From Christensenellaceae bacterium (GTDB taxonomy: Bacteria > Bacillota > Clostridia > Christensenellales > Christensenellaceae), in NCBI GenBank assembly GCA_022846035.1, contig AP025580.1, forward strand, positions 1,240,001 to 1,304,000: a stretch of 64,000 nt of DNA, read 5' to 3'. A model generated the notes under the pieces. It saw nothing but the letters and a program-made list of their open reading frames with translations, made no database searches and was not told where the DNA came from. Shown one piece after another: positions 1 through 8,484 of the stretch (its first letter is position 1; each line of letters opens with the position of its first letter). The translations under genes and the position numbers were made by a program.

Positions 1-303
1 ACGTCCGACCGGATACAGTCGTTCTTTGATGTCGCTGATATAACGCATCACAGTTGGTCTGCCATTTTCGTCATGGCAGGTGGAAACGCAGCCTGCGGGT
101 TTGTTCAGCATGATATAGATCTTCTGCTGCTTGAGCCGCACAGGTTTATTCATATACTTGACTTGATCCTTGTCCGGATTGACAATGAATCCCATTTCGC
201 GTACCGTAACGCCGTTGACCTCAACCCTGCCCGCCGCAATATACTCTTCAGCCTTACGCCGCGATGCAATGCCCGCTTCCGCCAAAAACTTCTGTAGTCT
301 CAT
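1..303 (-). CDS. rluB: 23S rRNA pseudouridine synthase RluB, 5' part only
   Basis: This is the N-terminal part of an RsuA/RluB-family pseudouridine synthase, which modifies 23S rRNA; the gene runs off the left edge. It starts at the ATG at 301-303 behind AAGGAGAT. The first 60 or so residues form an S4 RNA-binding domain (MRLQKFLAEAGIASRRKAEE). The catalytic domain begins with MLNKPAGCVSTC, and the last visible residues are LYPVGR, just before the family's GRLD catalytic aspartate, so the active site itself is outside the window. It follows scpA and scpB, a common arrangement in Bacillota. RsuA-type specificity cannot be excluded. Confidence 0.9.
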   Translation of the reverse strand, partial: MRLQKFLAEAGIASRRKAEEYIAAGRVEVNGVTVREMGFIVNPDKDQVKYMNKPVRLKQQKIYIMLNKPAGCVSTCHDENGRPTVMRYISDIKERLYPVGR

Positions 304-325
304 TTTATCTCCTTAAAAAAACAGC

Positions 326-889
326 CTAGAGTATAAGGCTGTCCTCATCCGTTTCTTCCGTATCCTTTTCTTCCAACGCTTCGAAATCAATTTTAGGCAA
401 CTCATCCAGGGATGAAATACCAAAGTGCCTTAAAAATTCATCTGTTGTCGCCAGAAGCGCCGGACGCCCCAGGGTATCCTTGCGTCCGATCACTTTCACC
501 AGTCCCTTTTCACTGAGCGTCGCCACTGCGTAATTGGAACGCACTCCCCTGATTTCGTCAATTTCCGCGCGTGTAACCGGCTGCTTGTATGCTATAATGC
601 TCAGCGTCTCCATCACCGAAGCCGAAAGAGACGTTCTTTCTTCCGGCGCCAATAGCTCTTTTACCATGTCTCCATATTTCTGATTGGTGCACAATTGAAC
701 CTTGTCGCCTATCCGTACGAGCAGGATTCCTTCCTCACGCCGCTTGCAATCCTCTATGATTTCCTGGACCGCAATATCCAGTTCGTCGGTATCCATTTCA
801 AAAAGCTGCGCGAACACACACAGCTCTACCGCGTCTCCCGACACAAATAAACTTGAAAAAATAGCGCCTTTTATTTCTGCTTTTGTCAA
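326..889 (-). CDS. scpB: Segregation and condensation protein ScpB
   Basis: ScpB is the winged-helix partner of the kleisin ScpA in the Smc-ScpAB condensin, which compacts and separates new chromosomes. The 187-residue product has the usual family length. Two winged-helix domains can be followed, with the conserved stretch ETLSIIAYKQPVTRAEID around residues 94-111 and DTLGRPALLATTDEFL near 140-155, then an acidic tail. Its ATG overlaps the scpA stop by four bases (ATGA), implying translational coupling. Smc itself is not in the window. Confidence 0.96.
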   Translation of the reverse strand: MTKAEIKGAIFSSLFVSGDAVELCVFAQLFEMDTDELDIAVQEIIEDCKRREEGILLVRIGDKVQLCTNQKYGDMVKELLAPEERTSLSASVMETLSIIAYKQPVTRAEIDEIRGVRSNYAVATLSEKGLVKVIGRKDTLGRPALLATTDEFLRHFGISSLDELPKIDFEALEEKDTEETDEDSLIL

Positions 890-1632
890 CTCGCTATCCC
901 TCCGTTTTGATATTCCAGCATGATGTCTTCAAAGGCTTTTTTTTGCCGGATGACAATCTTGCCGACATGCCACAGCTCCAGTAAAGCGATAAACGTAACC
1001 GCGATTTCCATGTGCGAAGCCTGTTCTTCAAACAGCGAAAAAAAATATACCCTTTTTTCCTGCTTAAGCCGGTTGAGGATTTTTTTCTTCTGGACACGAA
1101 TGCTAAACGTATCCTGCTGGATTTCAACTTTCCGGTATTGCTCCTCTTCCTCGGATTTCTTTCTGTTTTTTAACAACTCCAGAAAGGCCAGATAGAGCAC
1201 GTCTGTATCCGCGCCGTCAATTACCACTTCCTGGGAGAGATCGAAAAGTTCTTCCGGAAGTTTGTAATAAACCTGCTTTGATTGCTTTTCGAGATCAGAA
1301 AGCTTCTGCCCGAGTTCCTTATACATTTTATATGCGCGCAGCCGCTCAATCAACTCTGTCTCCGGATCCACAAAATCCTCGTCTTCAAGTTCCTCGCGCT
1401 TGGCGGGCAACAGTGCGCGCGATTTAATGTACAACAGCGTAGCCGCCATATTCAAAAACTCGCTCGCGCGGTCCATATCGATTTCTTCGATCTGTTCCAT
1501 ATAAACGAGATATTGCTCCGTAATTTGCGAAACAAAAATATCTTGTAAATCTATTTTTGCTTTGCCAACCAGGTGGAGCAACAAATCCAGCGGACCCTCA
1601 AATTGCGCAAGCCTGACGGTATATTCTTCCAT
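886..1632 (-). CDS. scpA: Segregation and condensation protein ScpA (kleisin)
   Basis: ScpA is the kleisin bridge of the Smc-ScpAB complex. The N-terminus (YTVRLAQFEGPLDLLLHLV) is the classic Smc-neck-binding motif. The middle is charged and coiled, and the C-terminal winged helix near residues 195-240 contains the FIALLELWHVGKI motif that contacts the Smc head. At 248 residues it has normal length. It sits 9 bases after the M50 protease gene and overlaps scpB by four bases, so M50-scpA-scpB-rluB is probably one transcript. Confidence 0.96.
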   Translation of the reverse strand: MEEYTVRLAQFEGPLDLLLHLVGKAKIDLQDIFVSQITEQYLVYMEQIEEIDMDRASEFLNMAATLLYIKSRALLPAKREELEDEDFVDPETELIERLRAYKMYKELGQKLSDLEKQSKQVYYKLPEELFDLSQEVVIDGADTDVLYLAFLELLKNRKKSEEEEQYRKVEIQQDTFSIRVQKKKILNRLKQEKRVYFFSLFEEQASHMEIAVTFIALLELWHVGKIVIRQKKAFEDIMLEYQNGGIAS

Positions 1633-1641
1633 AGCCGCCCC

Positions 1642-2340
1642 TTAGAATCCGCTGAATAGCAATGCCTTATAGAATCCCTCCACAGCTGGCTGGGTCATAG
1701 GCATAAATGTATTGAACAACTGCGTATAACAGCCCATCAACCACGAAGAGAAAGCTCCAAGTATCATTCCTGTTATGCCTGTGAGGATCAGTATCAGTAA
1801 GATGATGAAGCCGTAGCGCTGCAATACATTGATAACTCCCTGCGCTTTGTATGGCAAAAAGCTACTCAAAAACTGAAAACCATCAAGCGGCGGGATCGGG
1901 ATCAGGTTGAAAATCCCCAGCGTAATATTCAGTATGATGATATTCCAAATGATATTGATGAATATCTCATTTTGGATATTCAAACCAAATACCACGATAT
2001 GGAAAATAGCATACGCGATAAAGGACACGATGAAGTTTGCAATGATGCCCGAAAGCGACACCCAAATGTTGTCGCGCCGTGGATGCTTGAAATTACGCGA
2101 ATTAATGGGAACGGGTTTCGCCCAGCCAAAACGGAACAGCAGCAGGCATATCGTACCGATCGGATCAAGGTGCTTTAAGGGGTCCATGGTCATACGCCCT
2201 AAATTGCGCGCGGTAGGATCACCGCATTTGTAAGCGGCATACGCATGCGCCGCTTCGTGTACGGAAAGCGCGAGAAGCACGGCCGGTATGCTGTATAGAA
2301 GCATCATCCAATAATATGGATTTGTAAAGTTTGAAAACAT
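1642..2340 (-). CDS. Site-2 protease family (M50) membrane metalloprotease
   Basis: This is an intramembrane zinc metalloprotease of the M50 type. The zinc motif HEAAH lies at about residues 28-32 inside the first membrane segments, and the third-ligand motif appears as NLIPIPPLDGFQF around residue 145. The 232-residue protein has several further hydrophobic segments and no PDZ domain, which places it with the short, widely distributed YwhC-like group next to scpA in many Bacillota rather than with RseP or SpoIVFB. The substrate is unknown. It is first in the operon leading to scpAB and rluB. Confidence 0.88.
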   Translation of the reverse strand: MFSNFTNPYYWMMLLYSIPAVLLALSVHEAAHAYAAYKCGDPTARNLGRMTMDPLKHLDPIGTICLLLFRFGWAKPVPINSRNFKHPRRDNIWVSLSGIIANFIVSFIAYAIFHIVVFGLNIQNEIFINIIWNIIILNITLGIFNLIPIPPLDGFQFLSSFLPYKAQGVINVLQRYGFIILLILILTGITGMILGAFSSWLMGCYTQLFNTFMPMTQPAVEGFYKALLFSGF

Positions 2341-2376
2341 TGACTAAACCTCGTTTCGTTTCCGTTTCCGGATCAC

Positions 2377-2382
2377 ATTATA
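2377..2382 (-). promoter_or_regulatory. Possible -10 element for the M50-scpAB-rluB operon
   Basis: A perfect TATAAT on the minus strand lies about 37 bases before the M50 protease start. No good -35 hexamer stands 16-18 bases upstream, so this is a weak call based mainly on position. Confidence 0.33.
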
Positions 2383-2427
2383 AGCACATTCTTTTATTTT
2401 AACATGCATTTGCGGCATTCGCAAAGC

Positions 2428-3246
2428 CTATCCTATCTTCTCGACGACTCCATCAATAAGCGTACGCATTTTAGACGCGACCATCTTTCCCGCTTCCATA
2501 ACCTCTTCCATGGTGAGCGCATGTTTTGCAACGCCGGCCGCAAGATTGCTAATGCACGATATAGCCGCTGTTTTAGCGCCTGCGTGCGAAGCCGCCACTA
2601 CTTCATGAACGGTGGACATGCCCACCGCGTCCGCTCCCAGCGTTCTGAGCGCGCGGATTTCCGCCGGCGTCTCATAGGAGGGACCGACCATATAACCATA
2701 AATGCCATGCTGCAGTTTAATCCCGTTTTCCCCAGCCGTTTCATCGATCAGGTCGCGCAATTCCTTTGCGTAGGCAAAAGACATGTCGGGAAAGCGCGGA
2801 CCCAGCTCGTCAATATTAGGACCGGTGAGCGCGTTGTGCGCCGAGAAATTGATATGGTCCTCAATCACCATCAAATCCCCTGCTGAAAAATCCGTATTGA
2901 TACCTCCTGCCGCATTGGTAAGCAAGACATATTTCGTTCCCATCATCAGGACTGTACGTAACGGAATAACCGTCTGGGCCGCAGCATATCCTTCATAGCA
3001 ATGGAACCGCCCCGCAAATAAAGCAACACGCTTACCATTTTTGCAGCCAAAAGTAAGCCTGCTTGCATGTCCGGGCGCGGTCGATACCGGAAATCCCGGA
3101 ATGGATGCATAATCAAATTCAGCAATCACTTCATCGAGCGTATCCGCATAGTCTCCCAGTCCCGAGCCTAACACAATAGCAATTTCGGGTACGAAATCCG
3201 TTTTTGCTTCAATATAGTTTTTGGCGATGTTTAATGTTTCTTTCAT
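2428..3246 (-). CDS. punA: Purine-nucleoside phosphorylase (PNP family)
   Basis: The enzyme cleaves purine nucleosides with phosphate to give the base and ribose-1-phosphate in purine salvage. The trimeric-type PNP signature is complete: the phosphate loop GSGLGDYAD near residue 26, a central GYAAAQTVIPLRTVL block, NAAGGINTDF, and the purine-binding stretch VGPSYETPAEIR followed by DAVGMSTVHE. I chose the ATG at 3246, preceded by GAAAGGA. An ATG five codons upstream (3261) overlaps the spo0A stop as ATGA and is an alternative. It directly follows spo0A. Confidence 0.93.
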   Translation of the reverse strand: MKETLNIAKNYIEAKTDFVPEIAIVLGSGLGDYADTLDEVIAEFDYASIPGFPVSTAPGHASRLTFGCKNGKRVALFAGRFHCYEGYAAAQTVIPLRTVLMMGTKYVLLTNAAGGINTDFSAGDLMVIEDHINFSAHNALTGPNIDELGPRFPDMSFAYAKELRDLIDETAGENGIKLQHGIYGYMVGPSYETPAEIRALRTLGADAVGMSTVHEVVAASHAGAKTAAISCISNLAAGVAKHALTMEEVMEAGKMVASKMRTLIDGVVEKIG

Positions 3247-3257
3247 TGCTTTTCCTT

Positions 3258-4001
3258 TCATTCGTCCTGCAATCTGAGTTTATCCGCCAGCGTCGCAATA
3301 AATTCTCCATTGGTCGGTTTTCCTTTGTCGGAGCTCACCGTATATCCGAAGTAGGCGTTAAACGCATCCGGATCGCCCCGCGTGGCGGCGGTCTCGATCG
3401 CATGCCGGATATTCCGCTCCACGCAGGAACTTTGCGTATGATACTTTTCGGCAAGTACCTGATAAATGTTCTTGTTGATGGCCCGTGTGATCGAAAAGTC
3501 CATGCATGCCATATAAAGCGCGTCGCGCATCAGCTTATACCCCTGCACATTCGCCGGAATCCCCAGCCGTTTCAACGCAACGGATATTTGACTGTACAAA
3601 AGCTGGTTTACACCCACTTCGGCCTGTCGGTTCATATCGCGAAAATCCGCCGCCTCCAGGATACGCGCTACAAAAATATCTCGTATATATGGCTTTACGA
3701 ACAAATAATTTGCTTTCAGTTCAAACGCCTTTTTGATAATCAACTCCTGATTCATGGATGTCAGTACGATTTTGATAATGTCCGTGGCAAGCATATGCTC
3801 CATGAGCGCAAAGCCGTCGTATCCCGGCATGATCGCCTCTACCAAAACCAGATCCGGATTATATTGATCATAAAGCGCGATCGCTTCACTGCCGTCTGTC
3901 GTAGACAAAAAGGAATCCGATACATCGGCGAGCATGTCTTTGATCTGCACGACATATTTTCTGCTTTGTTCTACTATCAAGGTGCGCTTGAATCTCGCCA
4001 A
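3258..4001 (-). CDS. spo0A: Spo0A-like response regulator with degenerate receiver domain
   Basis: Spo0A is the master regulator of sporulation and other post-exponential responses in Bacillota. The C-terminal DNA-binding domain (about residues 133-247) is strongly conserved, including SSCVERNIRHAIE, FGYTVS and KPTNGEFIATLADKLRL. The N-terminal receiver is not: the acidic pair expected near residues 11-12 is Glu-Gln, and the phosphoacceptor Asp is Glu55 (VLVEAIMP). Thr81 and Lys103 (FVKPY) are kept. It therefore probably cannot be phosphorylated normally, and Glu55 may mimic the phosphorylated state. It lies between recN and punA; spoIVB, usually found between recN and spo0A, is absent. Assignment is firm; the signalling consequence is inferred. 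Confidence 0.93.
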   Translation of the reverse strand: MARFKRTLIVEQSRKYVVQIKDMLADVSDSFLSTTDGSEAIALYDQYNPDLVLVEAIMPGYDGFALMEHMLATDIIKIVLTSMNQELIIKKAFELKANYLFVKPYIRDIFVARILEAADFRDMNRQAEVGVNQLLYSQISVALKRLGIPANVQGYKLMRDALYMACMDFSITRAINKNIYQVLAEKYHTQSSCVERNIRHAIETAATRGDPDAFNAYFGYTVSSDKGKPTNGEFIATLADKLRLQDE

Positions 4002-4014
4002 GGGATAGCCTCCA

Positions 4015-5727
4015 CTAGTTTTTTGGCAATGCCGCCTTGAAACGCATTGCGTTTTGTATCATATCCTGTGCGTATTTTTCGGAATTTGCAGACTCTATTC
4101 CGCCTGCAAGCCGTGAAACTTCCTCTATTTTTTGCTTTTCGGACAGACGCGTAATATCCGTACTTGTAATCCCTTTTTCTGTGCGTTTGCTAATCAAATA
4201 ATTTTCATCCGCCATTGCCGCAATTTGCGGTAGGTGCGAAACGCATATTACCTGCCTTTCCCTGGCGATACAAGCCATCTTTTCCGCGATCACCAAGGCC
4301 ATCCTGCCACTGATACCCGTATCGATTTCATCGAAAATCATTGTTGAAATCTGGTCCATGCCGGCGGAAAGGTTTTTAAATGCAAGCATAATGCGCGATA
4401 TTTCTCCACCGGAGGCCGTCTTGCTCAATGCTTTCATCGGCTCCCCCGCGTTTGTCGAGATGAGGAATTCCATCTCATCGATTCCGTTGCGGGAATCGCT
4501 TGCTTGATCAATGTTTTTCAGTGGCTCGAAGCGCGCGGAAAACTTCGCGTTAGGCATTCCGAGGTCCTTTAGTTCCTCTAAAAGAAGCTCCTCAAGCCGC
4601 CGCGCCGTTTTCTTGCGTACTTCCGACAGTTTTACATATTGGGCATATAGCCGCTCCTTTAATCCAGCGATTTCGGCGCTGAGGTCGGCCGCCAGTTTTT
4701 CAGCGTTCTGCAGCCTAAATAACTGCTCCTCGGCCTCTGCCAGATAATTGAGTATTTCCTCTTCGTTTAATCCGTATTTACGCTTTAAGGATTGAATCAG
4801 GTTAAGTCTCTGCTCGATTTCTTCCTGTCTCTGTTCGTCGAATAACACGCTTTCCGAAAGACTGCGCATATCATGCGCGCATTCTTCGATTGCATACGTA
4901 TTTTCCTGCAAACGCTCCGTCAGGGACCGATACTGCTCGTCGTAAGACGATATTTCGGATAAACGGGATACGATTTCCTGCAGCATGGAAAGCACGCTTG
5001 TCTCCTCGCCGCCTCCCGCATAAAGCGCCTCATACCCTGATAATAAGGTCTGCGCGATCGTTTGCGCGTGATTCATTTTATCCCGTTCTTCTTTTAGAGC
5101 GTCCTCTTCGCCGGCCGTAAGGCCAGCGTCCTCGATTTCCTTGATTTGAAAAGCGAGAAGATCCGCGCTCTTAGCCCTTTCCCGTTCATCGCCGCCAACG
5201 GCTGCCAAACGCTTTTGAGCGTCCTTTAGTTGATCATAAAGCCCGCTAACGACCTGTTTTATAGGCGCAATCTCTTTTTTCCCAAAAGCGTCGATAAACT
5301 TTAAATGACTTTGAGGATAAAGCAGCGATTGATGCTGATGCTGTCCATGGAGATCGATAATATGATCGGTAAGCTCCTTTAGCGTGGCAAGGCTCACCAC
5401 AACACCGTTAATACGGCATACGTTTTTACCGGTGGCGGACAAATCGCGGGAGATAATCAACTCGTCATCCGCCTCCAGCTCATTGCGTGCAAACAAGTCT
5501 TTCAGCTTATCAGAATCGATCAGAAGCTCTGCCTCTACATACGCTTTTTCACGGCCATGCCGTATCAGCTCTTTGTCGGCGCGCTCTCCTAAAACGAGAT
5601 TCATGGAATCGACAATAATGGACTTGCCCGCTCCCGTCTCGCCGGAAAGCACGTTAAGTCCTTTTCCGAATTCAATATGAAGTTCATCGATCAAAGCGAT
5701 ATTTTTGATCGTAAGGCTGCGTATCAT
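4015..5727 (-). CDS. recN: DNA repair protein RecN
   Basis: RecN is an SMC-like ATPase that acts early in double-strand break repair. The Walker A motif GETGAGKS is near residue 30. A long central region is rich in coiled-coil heptads. The C-terminal part has the ABC signature KTASGGEISRIMLAFK and Walker B MIFDEIDTGISG, then VSHLPQIAAMAD. At 570 residues it is of ordinary length. It follows argR, as in the conserved nadK-argR-recN order. Confidence 0.97.
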   Translation of the reverse strand: MIRSLTIKNIALIDELHIEFGKGLNVLSGETGAGKSIIVDSMNLVLGERADKELIRHGREKAYVEAELLIDSDKLKDLFARNELEADDELIISRDLSATGKNVCRINGVVVSLATLKELTDHIIDLHGQHQHQSLLYPQSHLKFIDAFGKKEIAPIKQVVSGLYDQLKDAQKRLAAVGGDERERAKSADLLAFQIKEIEDAGLTAGEEDALKEERDKMNHAQTIAQTLLSGYEALYAGGGEETSVLSMLQEIVSRLSEISSYDEQYRSLTERLQENTYAIEECAHDMRSLSESVLFDEQRQEEIEQRLNLIQSLKRKYGLNEEEILNYLAEAEEQLFRLQNAEKLAADLSAEIAGLKERLYAQYVKLSEVRKKTARRLEELLLEELKDLGMPNAKFSARFEPLKNIDQASDSRNGIDEMEFLISTNAGEPMKALSKTASGGEISRIMLAFKNLSAGMDQISTMIFDEIDTGISGRMALVIAEKMACIARERQVICVSHLPQIAAMADENYLISKRTEKGITSTDITRLSEKQKIEEVSRLAGGIESANSEKYAQDMIQNAMRFKAALPKN

Positions 5728-5743
5728 AACTGCTCCGTTTTTC

Positions 5744-6196
5744 TTATTTATTAATGATCTTCATTAATTTTTGCGCAATATCTTCCGAGGCCTGGTGCGA
5801 CGTTGTCGCGACAAAAATTGTATTATCACCGGCCAACGTTCCCATAATTCCGTTAAAATTCATACTGTCAATGACTTCCGCAGCCGCGTTGGCGCTGCCT
5901 GAAAGCGTTTTGATTACGACCAGATTCTCCGCAAAATCTACCGACAGAACCGTATCTTTAAAGATGCGCATCATAATATCCATATCGTTTGTTTTGTGCT
6001 TTTTATTCTCTGCATATTTATACGCGCCGGAATTAGCCTGTACCTTAATCAGCTGCAATTCCTTAATATCGCGTGATACGGTTGCCTGCGTCACCTTAAA
6101 ACCTGATTCGTTAAGCCGCGTCACCAGCTCTTCCTGCGTCTCGATCTCGCCGTTTTCAATCAGGTCCAGAATTTTGTTCTGCCGTTTTGATTTCAT
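5744..6196 (-). CDS. argR: Arginine repressor ArgR
   Basis: ArgR is the arginine-responsive repressor/activator of arginine metabolism genes. The N-terminal winged helix contains QATVSRDIKELQL, the recognition region of the family. The C-terminal hexamerisation and arginine-binding domain has GTLAGDNTIFVAT near the end. I chose the ATG at 6196 (MKSKRQNKIL), which follows AGGAG with good spacing and gives 150 residues, the usual length. An upstream ATG at 6229 would overlap nadK and has no such site. It sits between nadK and recN, with no arginine gene nearby. Confidence 0.95.
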   Translation of the reverse strand: MKSKRQNKILDLIENGEIETQEELVTRLNESGFKVTQATVSRDIKELQLIKVQANSGAYKYAENKKHKTNDMDIMMRIFKDTVLSVDFAENLVVIKTLSGSANAAAEVIDSMNFNGIMGTLAGDNTIFVATTSHQASEDIAQKLMKIINK

Positions 6197-6207
6197 ATTT
6201 CTAACTC

Positions 6208-7050
6208 CTACTTCTTTGTAATGCTCCATTGAGCCAATTTATCCTTCAACTGTGGGAAAAAGTGATCCTTTTTCAGCCGTATAAACTGGGTCACAAGTCC
6301 GGAACGGCAAATCGTTACCTCATCCGACTCGCGGATCCTCACAATTTCCTGTCCATCCGCCGTAAGCGTAACGTCCTTTTCCCCACTAAACGGAGCTACT
6401 TTTACAACGTCGCTGAATTTGGCTATAATACTGCGGGCATATAAGGAATGCGGACAGATAGGCGTGATCAAAACGCAGTTAACATTCGGCGCGACAATCG
6501 GCCCGCCTGCCGAAAGCGAATAAGCGGTGGAGCCGGTGGGCGTCGCCACAATGAGTCCGTCGCCATTATAAAGCTCCGCAAGCGATCCATTGATATATAG
6601 GTCAAGCTTGACCATATGGGTACGGTTCACTTTCGAAATAATAAAATCATTGAGCGCAAGCAGCAGTTTCTTATGTCCGCTGACCTTAGCCTCAAGCATC
6701 ATACGTTCGTCGATTATGTAATCGCCTTGTATGACCTGATCCAGCGCGCGCTCAATGTCGTCTAAATTAATCTCGCTCATAAAACCAAGATGGCCGATAT
6801 TGATACCGATCAATTTAATACCGTATCCGACATATTTTCGTGCAGCACGTAAAATAGTTCCGTCGCCGCCCAGCACAAAAAGTACGTCGGCATGCTTAGC
6901 ATCCTGAAAGTCGGAGATTTTAAGCGCTTTGGCTGTATTTTCGTCATAACAAACAGCACAGCCCCGACGCTCAAGCGCACTGATTACCGTCCGCGTCGCT
7001 AAAAGACCAGGATCCTTGATTTCATTTGTATAGACACCGAATTTCAGCAT
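6208..7050 (-). CDS. nadK: NAD kinase
   Basis: The enzyme phosphorylates NAD to NADP. The diagnostic GGDG motif lies at residues 61-64 (FVLGGDGTIL), followed by GINIGHLGFM, the NE/ND motif in ALNDFIISK, and the glycine-rich region with TPTGSTAYSLSAGGPIV. The ATG at 7050 is preceded by GAGG at suitable distance and gives 280 residues; an ATG at 7071 is possible. A likely promoter lies just upstream at 7086-7115, so nadK may lead a transcript with argR and recN. Confidence 0.95.
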   Translation of the reverse strand: MLKFGVYTNEIKDPGLLATRTVISALERRGCAVCYDENTAKALKISDFQDAKHADVLFVLGGDGTILRAARKYVGYGIKLIGINIGHLGFMSEINLDDIERALDQVIQGDYIIDERMMLEAKVSGHKKLLLALNDFIISKVNRTHMVKLDLYINGSLAELYNGDGLIVATPTGSTAYSLSAGGPIVAPNVNCVLITPICPHSLYARSIIAKFSDVVKVAPFSGEKDVTLTADGQEIVRIRESDEVTICRSGLVTQFIRLKKDHFFPQLKDKLAQWSITKK

Positions 7051-7085
7051 TAAAACCTCGTTCGCTTTCAAAATATACTATTTTT

Positions 7086-7115
7086 ATTATACACTGAAAA
7101 TGAATAGATATACAA
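7086..7115 (-). promoter_or_regulatory. Candidate sigma-A promoter for nadK-argR-recN
   Basis: On the minus strand TTGTAT (7110-7115) and TATAAT (7086-7091) are separated by 18 bases in an AT-rich gap between tlyA and nadK. The -35 match is partial and the -10 is perfect. Confidence 0.5.
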
Positions 7116-7139
7116 GGAAATACCGAATAAATTTACAAA

Positions 7140-7931
7140 CTATAAACGTTCATGAGAAAGTGACACAATCCGGCGTATCGCCTCATCGTCAATCATTGCA
7201 TCCGCTTTATTTCTCGTAAACAAAGCGAGATATTCGATGTTTCCGTTCGGTCCCTTGATGGGAGAATAAGTCAGCGATTTCATATACAAGCCGTGATCCC
7301 CTGCCTTTTTCATCACAGTGAGAACCACATCCTTGTGTACCGAGGCATCGCGCACCACGCCCTTTTTCCCTACATACTCTTTGCCGGCCTCAAACTGGGG
7401 TTTGATCAGCGCTACGATCTGCATATCGTCCGTTCCCACACGCACCGCAGCCGGAAAAATCAGATTTAAAGAAATAAACGAGACGTCGATGCTTACAAAA
7501 TCAACAGGTCTTTCCTGCGGTTCCAGATAACGCGCATTCGTGCGCTCCTGCAAATTCACCCGTTCATCGTTTCTAAGCGACCAGTCAAACTGTCCATATC
7601 CAACGTCTACCGCATAAACATATGCCGCTCCGTTTTTTAACATACAGTCGGTAAACCCGCCCGTGGAAGCGCCGATGTCCATACATATCTTGCCCTGCAG
7701 GTTAAGCGCGAATTCCGTTACCGCGCGTTCAAGCTTGAGACCTCCCCTGCTGACATATGGACAGCTATCCTTGCCGACGGTTATTTGCGCATCGTCCTCA
7801 AACGTATCAGAAGGCGATTTCACGGGTTTCCCATTGGCAACGACTTCGCCTGCAATCACAAGCGCCTTTGCTTTCTCGCGGCTCTTGGCAAGCCCTTTTT
7901 CATACAGTAATACGTCAATTCTCTTTTTCAT
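7140..7931 (-). CDS. tlyA: TlyA family rRNA (cytidine-2'-O)-methyltransferase
   Basis: TlyA-family enzymes 2'-O-methylate cytidines in rRNA. An N-terminal S4 RNA-binding domain (about residues 1-65, KKRIDVLLYEKGLAKSREKA) is followed by an FtsJ-like methyltransferase fold with the SAM-binding loop MDIGASTGGFTDCML and the later VSIDVSFISL motif. I chose the ATG at 7931 (MKKRIDVLL), giving 263 residues. This start overlaps the 3' end of oapA by 17 bases. It lies in the conserved oapA-tlyA-nadK-argR-recN order. Confidence 0.93.
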   Translation of the reverse strand: MKKRIDVLLYEKGLAKSREKAKALVIAGEVVANGKPVKSPSDTFEDDAQITVGKDSCPYVSRGGLKLERAVTEFALNLQGKICMDIGASTGGFTDCMLKNGAAYVYAVDVGYGQFDWSLRNDERVNLQERTNARYLEPQERPVDFVSIDVSFISLNLIFPAAVRVGTDDMQIVALIKPQFEAGKEYVGKKGVVRDASVHKDVVLTVMKKAGDHGLYMKSLTYSPIKGPNGNIEYLALFTRNKADAMIDDEAIRRIVSLSHERL

Positions 7932-8466
7932 TGCCCTTGCCTTTTTTAAAACTGAAAAAATGGGCGATGGACCCAATCATCATTACAATATCCTTATTTT
8001 TTTTCAGGGCAATTCCTTTGCCCCACGCCTTTCCCGCCACCGTCAGCGCCGCAATCAAGGCTGATACCGCGATAGAAATCGCCATGTCCGGAAAAGGGAA
8101 CTGGAAAACGACCGCTTTTAAGGTAATGGCTGCTCCGGCGGCGCCGCTGACAATCCCGCATATATCGCCAATCACGTCATTGCAGAAATTCGAAACCACA
8201 TCTGCGTTTTTAAGCATTTTAAGCGCATAATGCGCTTTCGTGTTTTTACGGGAGGACATGGCGATAAACGGTGACTGGTCGCAGCTAGCAAAGGCCACCC
8301 CGACAATATCAAAGAGAATACCTACGGCGATCAGCGCGATGACAACGCCAACTGAAGCGATTAAGGAAAGATTGGAAATAAAATATTCCGCAGCTACGGA
8401 AACGCCTGCGGAAATAAACAATGTAATAAAAAATATTTTGATCGCCCAGTGTTTTATGACTTTCAT
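7915..8466 (-). CDS. oapA: OLE-associated membrane protein OapA
   Basis: OapA is the membrane protein that binds OLE RNA and holds it at the cell membrane. The 183-residue product has about four hydrophobic segments (near 9-27, 35-60, 99-118 and 127-147). Its central block is typical of the family as I remember it: GILFDIVGVAFASCD, FIAMSSRK and NADVVSNFCNDVIGDI. The ATG at 8466 follows CGGAGATAAG. It lies immediately after a 600-base non-coding region and before tlyA, the known OLE-oapA arrangement. Family assignment rests on remembered sequence features and context, not on a search. Confidence 0.85.
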   Translation of the reverse strand: MKVIKHWAIKIFFITLFISAGVSVAAEYFISNLSLIASVGVVIALIAVGILFDIVGVAFASCDQSPFIAMSSRKNTKAHYALKMLKNADVVSNFCNDVIGDICGIVSGAAGAAITLKAVVFQFPFPDMAISIAVSALIAALTVAGKAWGKGIALKKNKDIVMMIGSIAHFFSFKKGKGNEKEN

Positions 8467-8484
8467 CTTATCTCCGACATTTAA

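Noticed and set aside
3204-4040. Plus-strand frame of 278 codons over spo0A
   Set aside because: It is a shadow of the spo0A codon pattern, with no ribosome binding site or family features.
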